DNA from: Paragordius varius
Lineage: Eukaryota; Nematomorpha
Length of the DNA: 64,000 nt
Direction: 5' to 3'
NCBI GenBank assembly: GCA_964247055.1
Contig: OZ176054.1
Coordinates: forward strand, 806,001 to 870,000
The notes under the pieces are model-generated. The model was not told the origin of the DNA. It ran no database searches and worked only from the letters and a program-made list of their open reading frames with translations. Every line of letters starts with the position of its first letter. Position 1 is the first letter of the stretch. Below, piece by piece: positions 9,590 through 24,580 of this stretch. A program made the position numbers and the translations under genes.

Positions 9590-12500
9590 AAATCGAATAT
9601 TGTTCACCGGTGAACAAAATTATTTTTTATATATTCTCTTAGCAAGACTACATCAAAATATAGAGGTAGTTTGACAAACTCTTTCATATCCGATTTTTAC
9701 AACGATACTTTAAAAATTAATGTATAAAACGAGTCGTATCAATAAATCGCATCAATACTCAAGTTAAACTTTGTCCTTAAAAATCGGATATTGGTCACCG
9801 GTGCACAAAATTATTTTTTATACATTCTCTTAGTAGGACTACATCAAAATATAGAGATAGTTTGGCAAACTCTTTCATATCCGATTTTTACAACGATACT
9901 TTAAAAATTAATGTATTAAACTAGTCGCATCAATACTCAAGTTAAACTTTGTCCTTAAAAATCGGATATTGGTCTCCGGTGAACAAAATAATTTTTTATA
10001 CATTCTCTTCGTAAGACTACATCTAAATATAGAGGTAGTTTGAAAAACTCTTTCATATCCGATTTTTACAACGATACTTTAAAAATTAATGTATTAAACT
10101 AGTCGCATCAATACTCAAGTTAAACTTTGTCCTTAAAAATCGGATATTGGTCACCGGTGAACAAAATTATTTTTTATATATTCTCTTAGCAAGACTACAT
10201 CAAAATATAGAGATAGTTTGACAAACTCTTTCATATCCGATTCTTACAACGATACTTTAAAAATTAATGTATTAAACTAGTCGCATCAATACTCAAGTTA
10301 AACTTTGTCCTTAAAAATCGGATATTGGTCACCGGTGGACAAAATTATTTTTTATATATTCTCTTAGCAAGACTACATCAAAATATAGAGATAGTTTGAC
10401 AAACTCTTTCATATCCGATTTTTACAACGATACTTTAAAAATTAATGTATAAAACTAGTCGCATCAATACTCAACTTAAACTTTGTCATAAAAAATCGAA
10501 TATTGGTCACCGGTGAACAAAATTATTTTTTATACATTCTCTTAGTAAGACTACATCAAAATATAGAGATAGTTTGACAAACTCTTTCATATCCGATTTT
10601 TACAACGATACTTTAAAAATTAATGTATTAAACTAGTCGCATCAATACTCAAGTTAAACTTTGTCCTTAAAAATCGGATATTGGTCACCGGTGAACAAAA
10701 TTATTTTTATATATTCTCTTAGCAAGACTACATCAAAATATAGAGGTAGTTTGACAAACTCTTTCATATCCGATTTTTACAACGATACTTTAAAAATTAA
10801 TGTATAAAACGAGTCGTATCAATAAATCGCATCAATACTCAAGTTAAACTTTGTCCTTAAAAATCGGATATTGGTCACCGGTGCACAAAATTATTTTTTA
10901 TACATTCTCTTAGTAGGACTACATCAAAATATAGAGATAGTTTGGCAAACTCTTTCATATCCGATTTTTACAACGATACTTTAAAAATTAATGTATTAAA
11001 CTAGTCGCATCAATACTCAAGTTAAACTTTGTCCTTAAAAATCGGATATTGGTCTCCGGTGAACAAAATAATTTTTTATATATTCTCTTAGCAAGACTAC
11101 ATCAAAATATAGAGATAGTTTGACAAACTCGTTCATATCCGATTTTTACAACGATACTTTAAAAATTAATGTATAAAACTAGTCGTATCAATAAATCGCA
11201 TCAATACTCAAGTTAAACTTTGTCCTTAAAAATCGGATATTGGTCACCGGTGCACAAAATTATTTTTTATACATTCTCTTAGTAGGACTACATCAAAATA
11301 TAGAGATAGTTTGGCAAACTCTTTCATATCCGATTTTTACAACGATACTTGAAAAATTAATGTATTAAACTAGTCGCATCAATACTCAAGTTAAACTTTG
11401 TCCTTAAAAATCGGATATTGGTCTCCGGTGAACAAAATTATTTTTTATACATTCTCTTAGTAAGACTAAATCAAAATATAGAGATAGTTTGACAAACTCT
11501 TTCATATCCGATTTTTACAACGATACTTTAAAAATTAATGTATTAAACTAGTCGCATCAATACTCAAGTTAAACTTTGTCCTTAAAAATCGGATATTGGT
11601 CACCGGTGGACAAAATTATTTTTTATATATTCTCTTAGCAAGACTACATCAAAATATAGAGATAGTTTGACAAACTCTTTCATATCCGATTTTTACAACG
11701 ATACTTTAAAAATTAATGTATAAAACTAGTCGCATCAATACTCAACTTAAACTTTGTCATAAAAAATCGAATATTGGTCACCGGTGAACAAAATTATTTT
11801 TTATACATTCTCTTAGTAAGACTACATCAAAATATAGAGATAGTTTGACAAACTCTTTCATATCCGATTTTTACAACGATACTTTAAAAATTAATGTATT
11901 AAACTAGTCGCATCAATACTCAAGTTAAACTTTGTCCTTAAAAATCGGATATTGGTCACCGGTGAACAAAATTATTTTTTATATATTCTCTTAGCAAGAC
12001 TACATCAAAATATAGAGGTAGTTTGACAAACTCTTTCATATCCGATTTTTACAACGATACTTTAAAAATTAATGTATAAAACGAGTCGTATCAATAAATC
12101 GCATCAATACTCAAGTTAAACTTTGTCCTTAAAAATCGGATATGGGTCACCGGTGCACAAAATTATTTTTTATACATTCTCTTAGTAGGACTACATCAAA
12201 ATATAGAGATAGTTTGGCAAACTCTTTCATATCCGATTTTTACAACGATACTTTAAAAATTAATGTATTAAACTAGTCGCATCAATACTCAAGTTAAACT
12301 TTGTCCTTAAAAATCGGATATTGGTCTCCGGTGAACAAAATAATTTTTTATATATTCTCTTAGCAAGACTACATCAAAACATAGAGATAGTTTGACAAAC
12401 TCTTTCATATCCGATTTTTACAACGATACTTTAAAAATTAATGTATAAAACTAGTCGTATCAATAAATCGCATCAATACTCAAGTTAAACTTTGTCCTTA

Positions 12501-13880
12501 AAAATCGGATATTGGTCACCGGTGAACAAAATTATTTTTTATACATTCTCTTAGTAAGACTACATCAAAATATAGAAATAGTTTGACAAACTCTTTCATA
12601 TCCGATTTTTACAACGATACTTTAAAAATTAATGTGTTAAACTAGTCGCATCAGTACTCAAGTTAAACTTTGTCCTAAAAAATCGAATATTGGTCACCGG
12701 TGAACAAAATTATTTTTTATATATTCTCTTAGTAAGACTACATCAAAATATAGAAATAGTTTGACAAACTCTTTCATATCCGATTTTTACAACGATACTT
12801 TAAAATTTAATGTATTAAACTAGTCGCATCAATAATCAAATAAAAGTTGTCGTTAAAAATCGGATATTGGTCACCGGTGAACAAAATTATTTTTTATACA
12901 TTCTCTTAGTAAGACTACATCAAAATATAGAGATAGTTTGACAAACTCTTTCATATCCGATTTTTACAACGATACGTTAAAAATTATGGTATTAAACTAG
13001 TCGCATCAATACTCAAATTAAACTTTGTCCTTAAAAATCGGATTTGGTCACCGGTGAACAAAATTATTTTTTATATATTCTCTTAGCAAGACTACATCAA
13101 AATATAGAGATAGTTTGACAAACTCTTTCATATCCGATTTTTACAACGATACGTTAAAAATTATGGTATTAAACTAGTCGCATCAATACTCAAATTAAAC
13201 TTTGTCCTTAAAAATCGGATATTGGTCACCGGTGAACAAAATTATTTTTCTATATATTCTCTTAACAAGACTACATCAAAATATAGAGATAGTTTGACAA
13301 ACTCTTTCATATCCGATTTTTACAACGATACTTTAAAAATTAATGTATAAAACTAGTCGTATCAATAAATCGCATCAATACTCACGATACTTTAAAAATT
13401 AATGTGTTAAACTAGTCGCATCAATACTCAAGTTAAACTTTGTCCTTAAAAATCGAATATTGGTCACCGGTGAACAAAATTATTTTTTATATATTCTCTT
13501 AGTAAGACTACATCAAAATATAGAAATAGTTTGACAAACTCTTTCATATCCGATTTTTACAACGATACTTTAAAATTTAATGTATTAAACTAGTCGCATC
13601 AATACTCAAATTAAACTTTGTCCTTAAAAATCGGATATTGGTCACCGGTGAACAAAATTATATTTTATATATTCTCTTAGCAAGACTACATCAAAATATA
13701 GAGATAGTTTGACAAACTCTTTCATATCCGATTTTTACAACGATACTTTAAAAATTAATGTATAAAACGAGTCGTATCAATAAATCGCATCAATACTCAA
13801 GTTAAACTTTGTCCTTAAAAATCGGATATTGGTCACCGGTGAACAAAATTATTTTTTATATATTCTCTTAGTAAGACTAC
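9590..13880 (+). repeat. Mixed-monomer segment containing the second copy of 1-1,800
   Basis: Recurrent monomers with gtgcacaaaatt (near 9,800, 10,880, 11,250 and 12,152) and long forms. From 11,303 to about 13,100 it repeats the start of the window. After that it contains one more acgttaaaaattatgg monomer than the first copy. A junction at about 13,380 (actcacgatactttaaaa) joins two monomers out of register with loss of internal sequence. No gene or unique sequence. Confidence 0.82.
9600..9617. repeat. 18-bp perfect palindrome, variant 1
   Basis: Here ttgttcaccggtgaacaa is fully self-complementary, because the usual left-side g of ttggtcacc is t. The same perfect form occurs at 19,067, 20,843, 32,088, 35,539, 37,315 and 59,319, where the preceding bases are aaatcaaata. 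Those six probably descend from one monomer spread by block duplication. The 9,600 copy has aaatcgaata and may have arisen separately. Confidence 0.88.
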
Positions 13881-16800
13881 ATCAAAATATAGAAATAGTT
13901 TGACAAACTCTTTCATATCCGATTTTTACAACGATACTTTAAAATTTAATGTATTAAACTAGTCGCATCAATACTCAAATTAAACTTTGTCCTTAAAAAT
14001 CGGATATTGGTCACCGGTGAACAAAATTATATTTTATATATTCTCTTAGCAAGACTACATCAAAATATAGAGATAGTTTGACAAACTCTTTCATATCCGA
14101 TTTTTACAACGATACTTTAAAAATTAATGTATTAAACGAGTCGTATCAATAAATCGCATCAATACTCAAGTTAAACTTTGTCCTTAAAAATCGGATATTG
14201 GTCACCGGTGAACAAAATTATTTTTTATACATTCTCTTAGTAGGACTACATCAAAATATAGATATAGTTTGGCAAACTCTTTCATATCCGATTTTTACAA
14301 CGATACTTTAAAAATTAATGTATTAAACTAGTCGCATCAATACTCAAGTTAAACTTTGTCCTTAAAAATCGGATATTGGTCTCCGGTGAACAAAATAATT
14401 TTTTATACATTCTCTTAGTAAGACTACATCAAAATATAGAGGTAGTTTGAAAAACTCTTTCATATCCGATTTTACGATACTTTAAAAATTAATGTATTAA
14501 ACTAGTCGCATCAATACTCAAGTTAAACTTTGTCCTTAAAAATCGGATATTGGTCACCGGTGAACAAAATTATTTTTTATATATTCTCTTAGCTAGACTA
14601 CATCAAAATATAGAGATAGTTTGACAAACTCTTTCATATCCGATTCTTACAACGATACTTTAAAAATTAATGTATAAAACTAGTCGCATCAATACTCAAG
14701 TTAAACTTTGTCCTTAAAAATCGAATATTGGTCACCGGTGAACAAAATTAATTTTTATACATTCTCTTAGTAAGACTACATCAAAATATAGAGATAGTTT
14801 GACAAACTCTTTCATATCCGATTTTTACAGATACTTTAAAAATTAATGTGTTAAACTAGTCGCATCCTTACTAAGAGAATATATAAAAAATAATTTTGTT
14901 CACCGGTGACCAATATTCGATTTTTAAGGACAAAGTTTAACTTGCAAAATATAGAAATAGTTTGACAAACTCTTTCATATCCGATTTTTACAACGATACT
15001 TTAAAATTTAATGTATTAATCTAGTCGCATCAATACTCAAATTAAACTTTGTCCTTAAAAATCAGATATTGGTCACCGGTGAACAAAATTATATTTTATA
15101 TATTCTCTTAGCAAGACTACATCAAAATATAGAGATAGTTTGACAAACTCTTTCATATCCGATTTTTACAACGATACTTTAAAAATTAATGTATAAAACG
15201 AGTCGTATCAATAAATCGCATCAATACTCAAGATAAACTTTGTCCTTAAAAATCGGATATTGGTCACCGGTGAACAAAATTATTTTTTATACATTCTCTT
15301 AGTAGGACTACATCAAAATATAGAGATAGTTTGGCAAACTCTTTCATATCCGATTTTTACAACGATACTTTAAAAATTAATGTATTAAACTAGTCGCATC
15401 AATACTCAAGTTAAACTTTGTCCTTAAAAATCGGATATTGGTCTCCGGTGAACAAAATAATTTTTTATACATTCTCTTCGTAAGACTACATCTAAATATA
15501 GAGGTAGTTTGAAAAACTCTTTCATATCCGATTTTTACAACGATACTTTAAAAATTAATGTATTAAACTAGTCGCATCAATACTCAAGTTAAACTTTGTC
15601 CTTAAAAATCGGATATTGGTCACCGGTGAGCAAAATTATTTTTTATATATTCTCTTAGCAAGACTACATCAAAATATAGAGATAGTTTGACAAACTCTTT
15701 CATATCCGATTCTTACAACGATACTTTAAAAATTAATGTTTAAACGAGTCGTATCAATAAATCGCATCAATACTCAAGTTAAACTTTGTCCTTAAAAATC
15801 GGATATTGGTCACCGGTGAACAAAATTATTTTTTATACATTCTCTTAGTAGGACTACATCAAAATATAGAGATAGTTTGGCAAACTCTTTCATATCCGAT
15901 TTTTACTACGATACTTTAAAAATTAATGTATAAAACTAGTCGTATCAATAAATCGCATCAATACTCAAGTTAAACTTTGTCCTTAAAAATCGGATATTGG
16001 TCACCGGTGAACAAAATTATTTTTTATACATTCTCTTAGTAAAACTACATCAAAATATAGAGATAGTTTGACAAACTCTTTCATATCCGATTTTTACAAC
16101 GATACTTTAAAAATTAATGTGTTAAACTAGTCGCATCAATACTCATAGTTTGTCCTTAAAAATCGAATATTGGTCACCGGTGAACAAAATTATTTTTTAT
16201 TTATTCTCTTAGTAAGACTACATCAAAATATAGAAATAGTTTGACAAACTCTTTCATATCCGATTTTTACAATGATACTTTAAAATTTAATGTATTAAAC
16301 TAGTCGCATCAATACTCAAATTAAACTTTGTCCTTAAAAATCGGATATTGGTCACCGGTGAACAAAATTATTTTTTATACAGTCTCTTAGTAAGACTACA
16401 TCAAAATATAGAGATAGTTTGACAAACTCTTTCATATCCGATTTTTATAACGATACTTTAAAAATTAATGTATTAAACTAGTCCAATACTCAAGTTAAAC
16501 TTTGTCCTTAAAAATCGGATATTGGTCACCGGTGAACAAAATTATTTTTTATACATTCTCTTAGTAGGACTACATCAAAATATAGAGATAGTTTGGCAAA
16601 CTCTTTCATATCCGATTTTTACTACGATACTTTAAAAATTAATGTATAAAACTAGTCGTATCAATAAATCGCATCAATACTCAAGTTAAACTTTGTCCTT
16701 AAAAATCGGATATTGGTCACCGGTGAACAAAATTATTTTTTATACATTCTCTTAGTAAAACTACATCAAAATATAGAGATAGTTTGACAAACTCTTTCAT

Positions 16801-19800
16801 ATCCGATTTTTACAACGATACTTTAAAAATTAATGTATAAAACTAGTCGCATCAATACTCAACTTAAACTTTCTCCTTAAAAATCGAATATTGGTCACCG
16901 GTGAACAAAATTATTTTTTATACATTCTCTTAGTAAGACTACATCAAAATATAGAGATAGTTTGACAAACTCTTTCATATCCGATTTTTACAACGATACT
17001 TTAAAAATTAATGTATTAAACTAGTCGCATCAATAAATCGCATCAATACTCAAGTTAAACTTTGTCCTTAAAAATCGGATATTGGTCACCGGTGAACAAA
17101 ATTATTTTTTATACATTCTCTTAGTAGGACTACATCAAAATATAGAGATAGTTTGTCAAACTCTTTCATATCCGATTTTTACAACGATACTTTAAAAATT
17201 AATGTATAAAACTAGTCGCATCAATACTCAAGTTAAACTTTGTCCTTAAAAATCGAATATTGGTCACCGGTGAACTAAATTATTTTTTATACATTCTCTT
17301 AGTAGGACTACATCAAAATATAGAGATAGTTTGGCAAACTCTTTCATATCCGATTTTTACTACGATACTTTAAAAATTAATGTATAAAACTAGTCGTATC
17401 AATAAATCGCATCAATACTCAAGTTAAACTTTGTCCTTAAAAATCGGATATTGGTCACCGGTGAACAAAATTATTTTTTATACATTCTCTTAGTAAGACT
17501 ACATCAAAATATAGAGATAGTTTGACAAACTCTTTCATATCCGATTTTTACAACGATACTTTATTAAATTAATGTATAAAACTAGTCGCATCAATACTCA
17601 ACTTAAACTTTGTCCTTAAAAATCGAATATTGGTCACCGGTGAACAAAATTATTTTTTATACATTCTCTTAGTAAGACTACATCAAAATATAGAGATAGT
17701 TTGACAAACTCTTTCATATCCGATTTTTACAACGATACTTTAATAAATTAATGTATAAAACTAGTCGCATCAATACTCAACTTAAACTTTGTCCTTAAAA
17801 ATCGAATATTGGTCACCGGTGAACAAAATTATTTTTTATACATTCTCTTAGTAAGACTACATCAAAATATAGAGATAGTTTGACAAACTCTTTCATATCC
17901 GATTTTTACAACGATACTTTAAAAATTAATGTATTAAACTAGTCGCATCAATAAATCGCATCAATACTCAAGTTAAACTTTGTCCTTAAAAATCGGATAT
18001 TGGTCACCGGTGAACAAAATTATTTTTTATACATTCTCTTAGTAGGACTACATCAAAATATAGAGATAGTTTGTCAAACTCTTTCATATCCGAACAACGA
18101 TACTTTAAAAATTAATGTATAAAACTAGTCGCATCAATACTCAAGTTAAACTTTGTCCTTAAAAATCGAATATTGGTCACCGGTGAACAAAATTATTTTT
18201 TATACATTCTCTTAGTAGGACTACATCAAAATATAGAGATAGTTTGGCAAACTCTTTCATATCCGATTTTTACTTCGATACTTTAAAAATTAATGTATAA
18301 AACTAGTCGTATCAATAAATCGCATCAATACTCAAGTTAAACTTTGTCCTTAAAAATCGGATATTGGTCACCGGTGAACAAAATTATTTTTTATACATTC
18401 TCTTAGTAAAACTACATCAAAATATAGAGATAGTTTGACAAACTCTTTCATATCCGATTTTTACAACGATACTTTAAAAATTAATGTGTTAAACTAGTCG
18501 CATCAATACTCATAGTTTGTCCTTAAAAATCGAATATTGGTCACCGGTGAACAAAATTATTTTTTATATATTCTCTTAGTAAGACTACATCAAAATATAG
18601 AAATAGTTTGACAAACTCTTTCATATCCGATTTTTACAATGATACTTTAAAATTTAATGTATTAAACTAGTCGCATCAATACTCAAATTAAACTTTGTCC
18701 TTAAAAATCGGATATTGGTCACCGGTGAACAAAATTATTTTTTATACAGTCTCTTAGTAAGACTACATCAAAATATAGAGATAGTTTGACAAACTCTTTC
18801 ATATCCGATTTTTATAACGATACTTTAAAAATTAATGTATTAAACTAGTCCAATACTCAAGTTAAACTTTGTCCTTAAAAATCGGATATTGGTCACCGGT
18901 GAACAAAATTATTTTTTATATATTCTCTTAGCAAGACTACATTAAAATATAGAGATAGTTTGACAAACTCTTTCATATCCGATTCTTACAACGATACTTT
19001 AAAAATTAATGTATAAAACGAGTCGCATCAATACTCAAGTTAAACTTTGTCCTTAAAAATCAAATATTGTTCACCGGTGAACAAAATTATTTTTTATACA
19101 TTCTCTTAGTAAGACTACATCAAAATATAGAGATAGTTTGACAAACTCTTTCATATCCGATTTTTACAACGATACTTTAATAAATTAATGTATAAAACTA
19201 GTCGCATCAATACTCAACTTAAACTTTGTCCTTAAAAATCGAATATTGGTCACCGGTGAACAAAATTATTTTTTATACATTCTCTTAGTAAGACTACATC
19301 AAAATATAGAGATAGTTTGACAAACTCTTTCATATCCGATTTTTACAACGATACTTTAAAAATTAATGTATTAAACTAGTCGCATCAATAAATCGCATCA
19401 ATACTCAAGTTAAACTTTGTCCTTAAAAATCGGATATTGGTCACCGGTGAACAAAATTATTTTTTATACATTCTCTTAGTAGGACTACATCAAAATATAG
19501 AGATAGTTTGTCAAACTCTTTCATATCCGATTTTTACAACGATACTTTAAAAATTAATGTATAAAACTAGTCGCATCAATACTCAAGTTAAACTTTGTCC
19601 TTAAAAATCGAATATTGGTCACCGGTGAACATAATTATTTTTTATACATTCTCTTAGTAAGACTACATCAAAATATAGAGATAGTTTGACAAACTCTTTC
19701 ATATCCGATTTTTACAACGATACTTTAAAAATTAATGTATTAAACTAGTCGCATCAATACTCAAGTTAAACTTTGTCCTTAAAAATCGGATATTGGTCAC

Positions 19801-22800
19801 CGGTGAACAAAATTATTTTTTATATATTCTCTTAGCAAGACCACATCAAAATATAGAGATAGTTTGACAAACTCTTTCATATCCGATTTTTACAACGATA
19901 CTTTAAAAATTAATGTATAAAACTAGTCGCATCAATACTCAAGTTAAACTTTGTCCTTAAAAATCGAATATTGGTCACCGGTGAACAAAATTATTTTTTA
20001 TATATTCTCTTAGCAAGAGTACATCAAAATATAGAGATAGTTTGACAAACTCTTTCATATCCGATTTTTACAACGATACGAGTCGTATCAATAAATCGCA
20101 TCAATACTCAAGTTAAACTTTGTCCTTAAAAATCGGATATTGGTCACCGGTGAACAAAATTATTTTTTATATATTCTCTTAGCAAGACTACATCATAATA
20201 TAGAGATAGTTTGTCAAACTCTTTCATATCCGATTTTTACAACGATACTTTAAAAATTAATGTATTAAACTAGTCGCATCAATACTCATACTATGTCCTT
20301 AAAAATCGAATATTGGTCACCGGTGAACAAAATTATTTTTTATATATTCTCTTAGTAAGACTACATCAAAATATAGAAATAGTTTGACAAACTCTTTCAT
20401 ATCCGATTTTTACAACGATACGTTAAAAATTATGGTATTAAACTAGTCGCATCAATACTCAAATTAAACTTTGTCCTTAAAAATCTAATATTGGTCACCG
20501 GTGAACAAAATTATTTTTTATACATTCTCTTAGTAAGACTACATCAAAATATAGAGATAGTTTGACAAACTCTTTCATATCCGATTTTTATAACGATACT
20601 TTAAAAATTAATGTATTAAACTAGTCCAATACTCAAGTTAAACTTTGTCCTTAAAAATCGGATATTGGTCACCGGTGAACAAAATTATTTTTTATATATT
20701 CTCTTAGCAAGACTACATTAAAATATAGAGATAGTTTGACAAACTCTTTCATATCCGATTCTTACAACGATACTTTAAAAATTAATGTATAAAACGAGTC
20801 GCATCAATACTCAAGTTAAACTTTGTCCTTAAAAATCAAATATTGTTCACCGGTGAACAAAATTATTTTTTATACATTCTCTTAGTAAGACTACATCAAA
20901 ATATAGAGATAGTTTGACAAACTCTTTCATATCCGATTTTTACAACGATACTTTAATAAATTAATGTATAAAACTAGTCGCATCAATACTCAACTTAAAC
21001 TTTGTCCTTAAAAATCGAATATTGGTCACCGGTGAACAAAATTATTTTTTATACATTCTCTTAGTAAGACTACATCAAAATATAGAGATAGTTTGACAAA
21101 CTCTTTCATATCCGATTTTTACAACGATACTTTAAAAATTAATGTATTAAACTAGTCGCATCAATAAATCGCATCAATACTCAAGTTAAACTTTGTCCTT
21201 AAAAATCGGATATTGGTCACCGGTGAACAAAATTATTTTTTATACATTCTCTTAGTAGGACTACATCAAAATATAGAGATAGTTTGTCAAACTCTTTCAT
21301 ATCCGATTTTTACAACGATACTTTAAAAATTAATGTATAAAACTAGTCGCATCAATACTCAAGTTAAACTTTGTCCTTAAAAATCGAATATTGGTCACCG
21401 GTGAACAAAATTATTTTTTATACATTCTCTTAGTAAGACTACATCAAAATATAGAGATAGTTTGACAAACTCTTTCATATCCGATTTTTACAACGATACT
21501 TTAAAAATTAATGTATTAAACTAGTCGCATCAATACTCAAGTTAAACTTTGTCCTTAAAAATCGGATATTGGTCTCCGGTGAACTAAATAATTTTTTATA
21601 CATTCTCTTAGTAAGACTACATCAAAATATAGAGGTAGTTTGACAAACTCTTTCATATCCGATTTTTACAACGATACTTTAAAAATTAATGTATAAAACT
21701 AGTCGCATCAATACTCAAGTTAAACTTTGTCCTTAAAAATCGAATATTGGTCACCGGTGAACAAAATTATTTTTTATATATTCTCTTAGCAAGACTACAT
21801 CATAATATAGAGATAGTTTGTCACACTCTTTCATATCCGATTTTTACAACGATACTTTAAAAATTAATGTATTAAACTAGTCGCATCAATACTCATACTA
21901 TGTCCTTAAAAATCGAATATTGGTCACCGGGGACAAAATTATTTTTTATATATTCTCTTAGTAAGACTACATCAAAATATAGAAATAGTTTGACAAACTC
22001 TTTCATATCCGATTTTTACAACGATACGTTAAAAATTATGGTATTAAACTAGTCGCATCAATACTCAAATTAAACTTTGTCCTTAAAAATCTAATATTGG
22101 TCACCGGTGAACAAAATTATTTTTTATACATTCTCTTAGTAAGACTACATCAAAATATAGAGATAGTTTGACAAACTCTTTCATATCCGATTTTTACAAC
22201 GATACTTTAAAAATTAATGTATTAAACTAGTCCAATACTCAAGTTAAACTTTGTCCTTAAAAATCGGATATTGGTCACCGGTGAACAAAATTATTTTTTA
22301 TATATTCTCTTAGCAAGACTACATTAAAATATAGAGATAAGTTTGACAAACTCTTTCATATCCGATTCTTACAACGATACTTTAAAAATTAATGTATAAA
22401 ACTAGTCGCATCAATACTCAAGTTAAACTTTGTCCTTAAAAATCGAATATTGGTCACCGGTGAACAAAATTATTTTTTATACATTCTCTTAGTAAGACTA
22501 CATCAAAATATAGAGATAGTTTGACAAACTCTTTCATATCCGATTTTTACAACGATACTTTAAAAATTAATGTATTAAACTAGTCGCATCAATACTCAAG
22601 TTAAACTTTGTCCTTAAAAATCGGATATTGGTCACCGGTGAACAAAATTATTTTTTATATATTCTCTTAGCAAGAGTACATCAAAATATAGAGATAGTTT
22701 GACAAACTCTTTCATATCCGATTTTTACAACGATACTTTAAAAATTAATGTATAAAACGAGTCGTATCAATAAATCGCATCAATACTCAAGTTAAACATT

Positions 22801-24580
22801 GTCCTTAAAAATCGGATATTGGTCACCGGTGAACAAAATTATTTTTTATATATTCTCTTAGCAAGACTACATCAAAATATAGAGATAGTTTGACAAACTC
22901 TTTCATATCCGATTTTTACAACGATACTTTAAAAATTAATGTATAAAACTAGTCGCATCAATACTCAACTTAAACTTTGTCCTTAAAAATCGAATATTGG
23001 TCACCGGTGAACAAAATTATTTTTTATACATTCTCTTAGTAAGACTACATCAAAATATAGAGATAGTTTGACAAACTTTTTCATATCCGATTTTTACAAC
23101 GATACTTTAAAAATTAATGTATTAAACTAGTCGCATCAATAAATCGCATCAATACTCAAGTTAAACTTTGTCCTTAAAAATCGGATATTGGTCACCGGTG
23201 AACAAAATTATTTTTTATACATTCTCTTAGTAGGACTACATCAAAATATAGAGATAGTTTGTCAAACTCTTTCATATCCGATTTTTACAACGATACTTTA
23301 AAAATTAATGTATTAAACTAGTCGCATCAATACTCAAGTTAAACTTTGTCCTTAAAAATCGGATATTGGTCTCCGGTGAACAAAATAATTTTTTATACAT
23401 TCTCTTAGTAAGACTACATCAAAATATAGAGGTAGTTTGACAAACTCTTTAATATCCGATTTTTACAACGATACTTTAAAAATTAATGTATTAAACTAGT
23501 CGCATCAATACTCAAGTTAAACTTTGTCCTTAAAAATCGGATATTGGTCACCGGTGAACAAAATTATTTTTTATATATTCTCTTAGCAAGACTACATCAA
23601 AATATAGAGATAGTTTGACAAACTCTTTCATATCCGATTCTTACAACGATACTTTAAAAATTAATGTATAAAACTAGTCGCATCAATACTCAAGTTAAAC
23701 TTTGTCCTTAAAAATCGAATATTGGTCACCGGTGAACAAAATTATTTTTTATACATTCTCTTAGTAAGACTACATCAAAATATAGAGATAGTTTGACAAA
23801 CTCTTTCATATCCGATTTTTACAACGATACTTTAAAAATTAATGTATTAAACTAGTCGCATCAATACTCAAGTTAAACTTTGTCCTTAAAAATCGGATAT
23901 TGGTCACCGGTGAACAAAATTATTTTTTATATATTCTCTTAGCAAGAGTACATCAAAATATAGAGATAGTTTGACAAACTCTTTCATATCCGATTTTTAC
24001 AACGATACTTTAAAAATTAATGTATAAAACGAGTCGTATCAATAAATCGCATCAATACTCAAGTTAAACTTTGTCCTTAAAAATCGGATATTGGTCACCG
24101 GTGAACAAAATTATTTTTTATATATTCTCTTAGCAAGACTACATCAAAATATAGAGATAGTTTGACAAACTCTTTCATATCCGATTTTTACAACGATACT
24201 TTAAAAATTAATGTATAAAACTAGTCGCATCAATACTCAACTTAAACTTTGTCCTTAAAAATCGAATATTGGTCACCGGTGAACAAAATTATTTTTTATA
24301 CATTCTCTTAGTAAGACTACATCAAAATATAGAGATAGTTTGACAAACTCTTTCATATCCGATTTTTACAACGATACTTTAAAAATTAATGTATTAAACT
24401 AGTCGCATCAATAAATCGGATCAATACTCAAGTTAAACTTTGTCCTTAAAAATCGGATATTGGTCACCGGTGAACAAAATTATTTTTTATACATTCTCTT
24501 AGTAGGACTACATCAAAATATAGAGATAGTTTGTCAAACTCTTTCATATCCGATTTTTACAACGATACTTTAAAAATTAA
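13880..24580 (+). repeat. 10.7-kb block duplicated as 26.27-41.05 kb
   Basis: The part up to about 16.5 kb matches 26.27-28.97 kb: offset 12,282 at gatatagttt, 12,108 at the inversion and at actcaagataaac, and 12,464 after an extra monomer pair. The part from about 16.5 kb matches 32.97-41.05 kb at 16,467-16,472 (for example acagtctc at 18,746 and 35,218; gatacgagtc at 20,075 and 36,547) and 16,463 after one-monomer indels. Inside, catagtttgtcc monomers at 16,144 and 18,511 mark a 2,367-bp repeat. No gene or unique sequence. Confidence 0.82.
14867..14944 (-). repeat. Inverted segment inside a monomer, copy 4
   Basis: Same 78-bp inversion and junctions as the 2.85-kb unit copies, here in the 13.88-kb block. 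The neighbouring monomers are of the same types, so the whole neighbourhood was copied together rather than re-inverted. Confidence 0.93.

Larger units (their letters stand above)
2170..9590 (+). repeat. 2.85-kb higher-order repeat, about 2.6 tandem copies
   Basis: Rare markers recur at 2,852-2,853 bp: the internal inversion at 2,968, 5,820 and 8,673, and the variant ggccagctc at 3,967 and 6,820. The unit holds about 16 monomers in a fixed order of types. Copies start near 2,170, 5,020 and 7,870; the third stops matching near 9,590. By eye the second and third copies differ at only a handful of bases (for example ccggtcaac near 8,193 and caatagtc near 8,838). The first differs a little more. 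This points to recent amplification of a whole 16-monomer unit. Confidence 0.88.
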
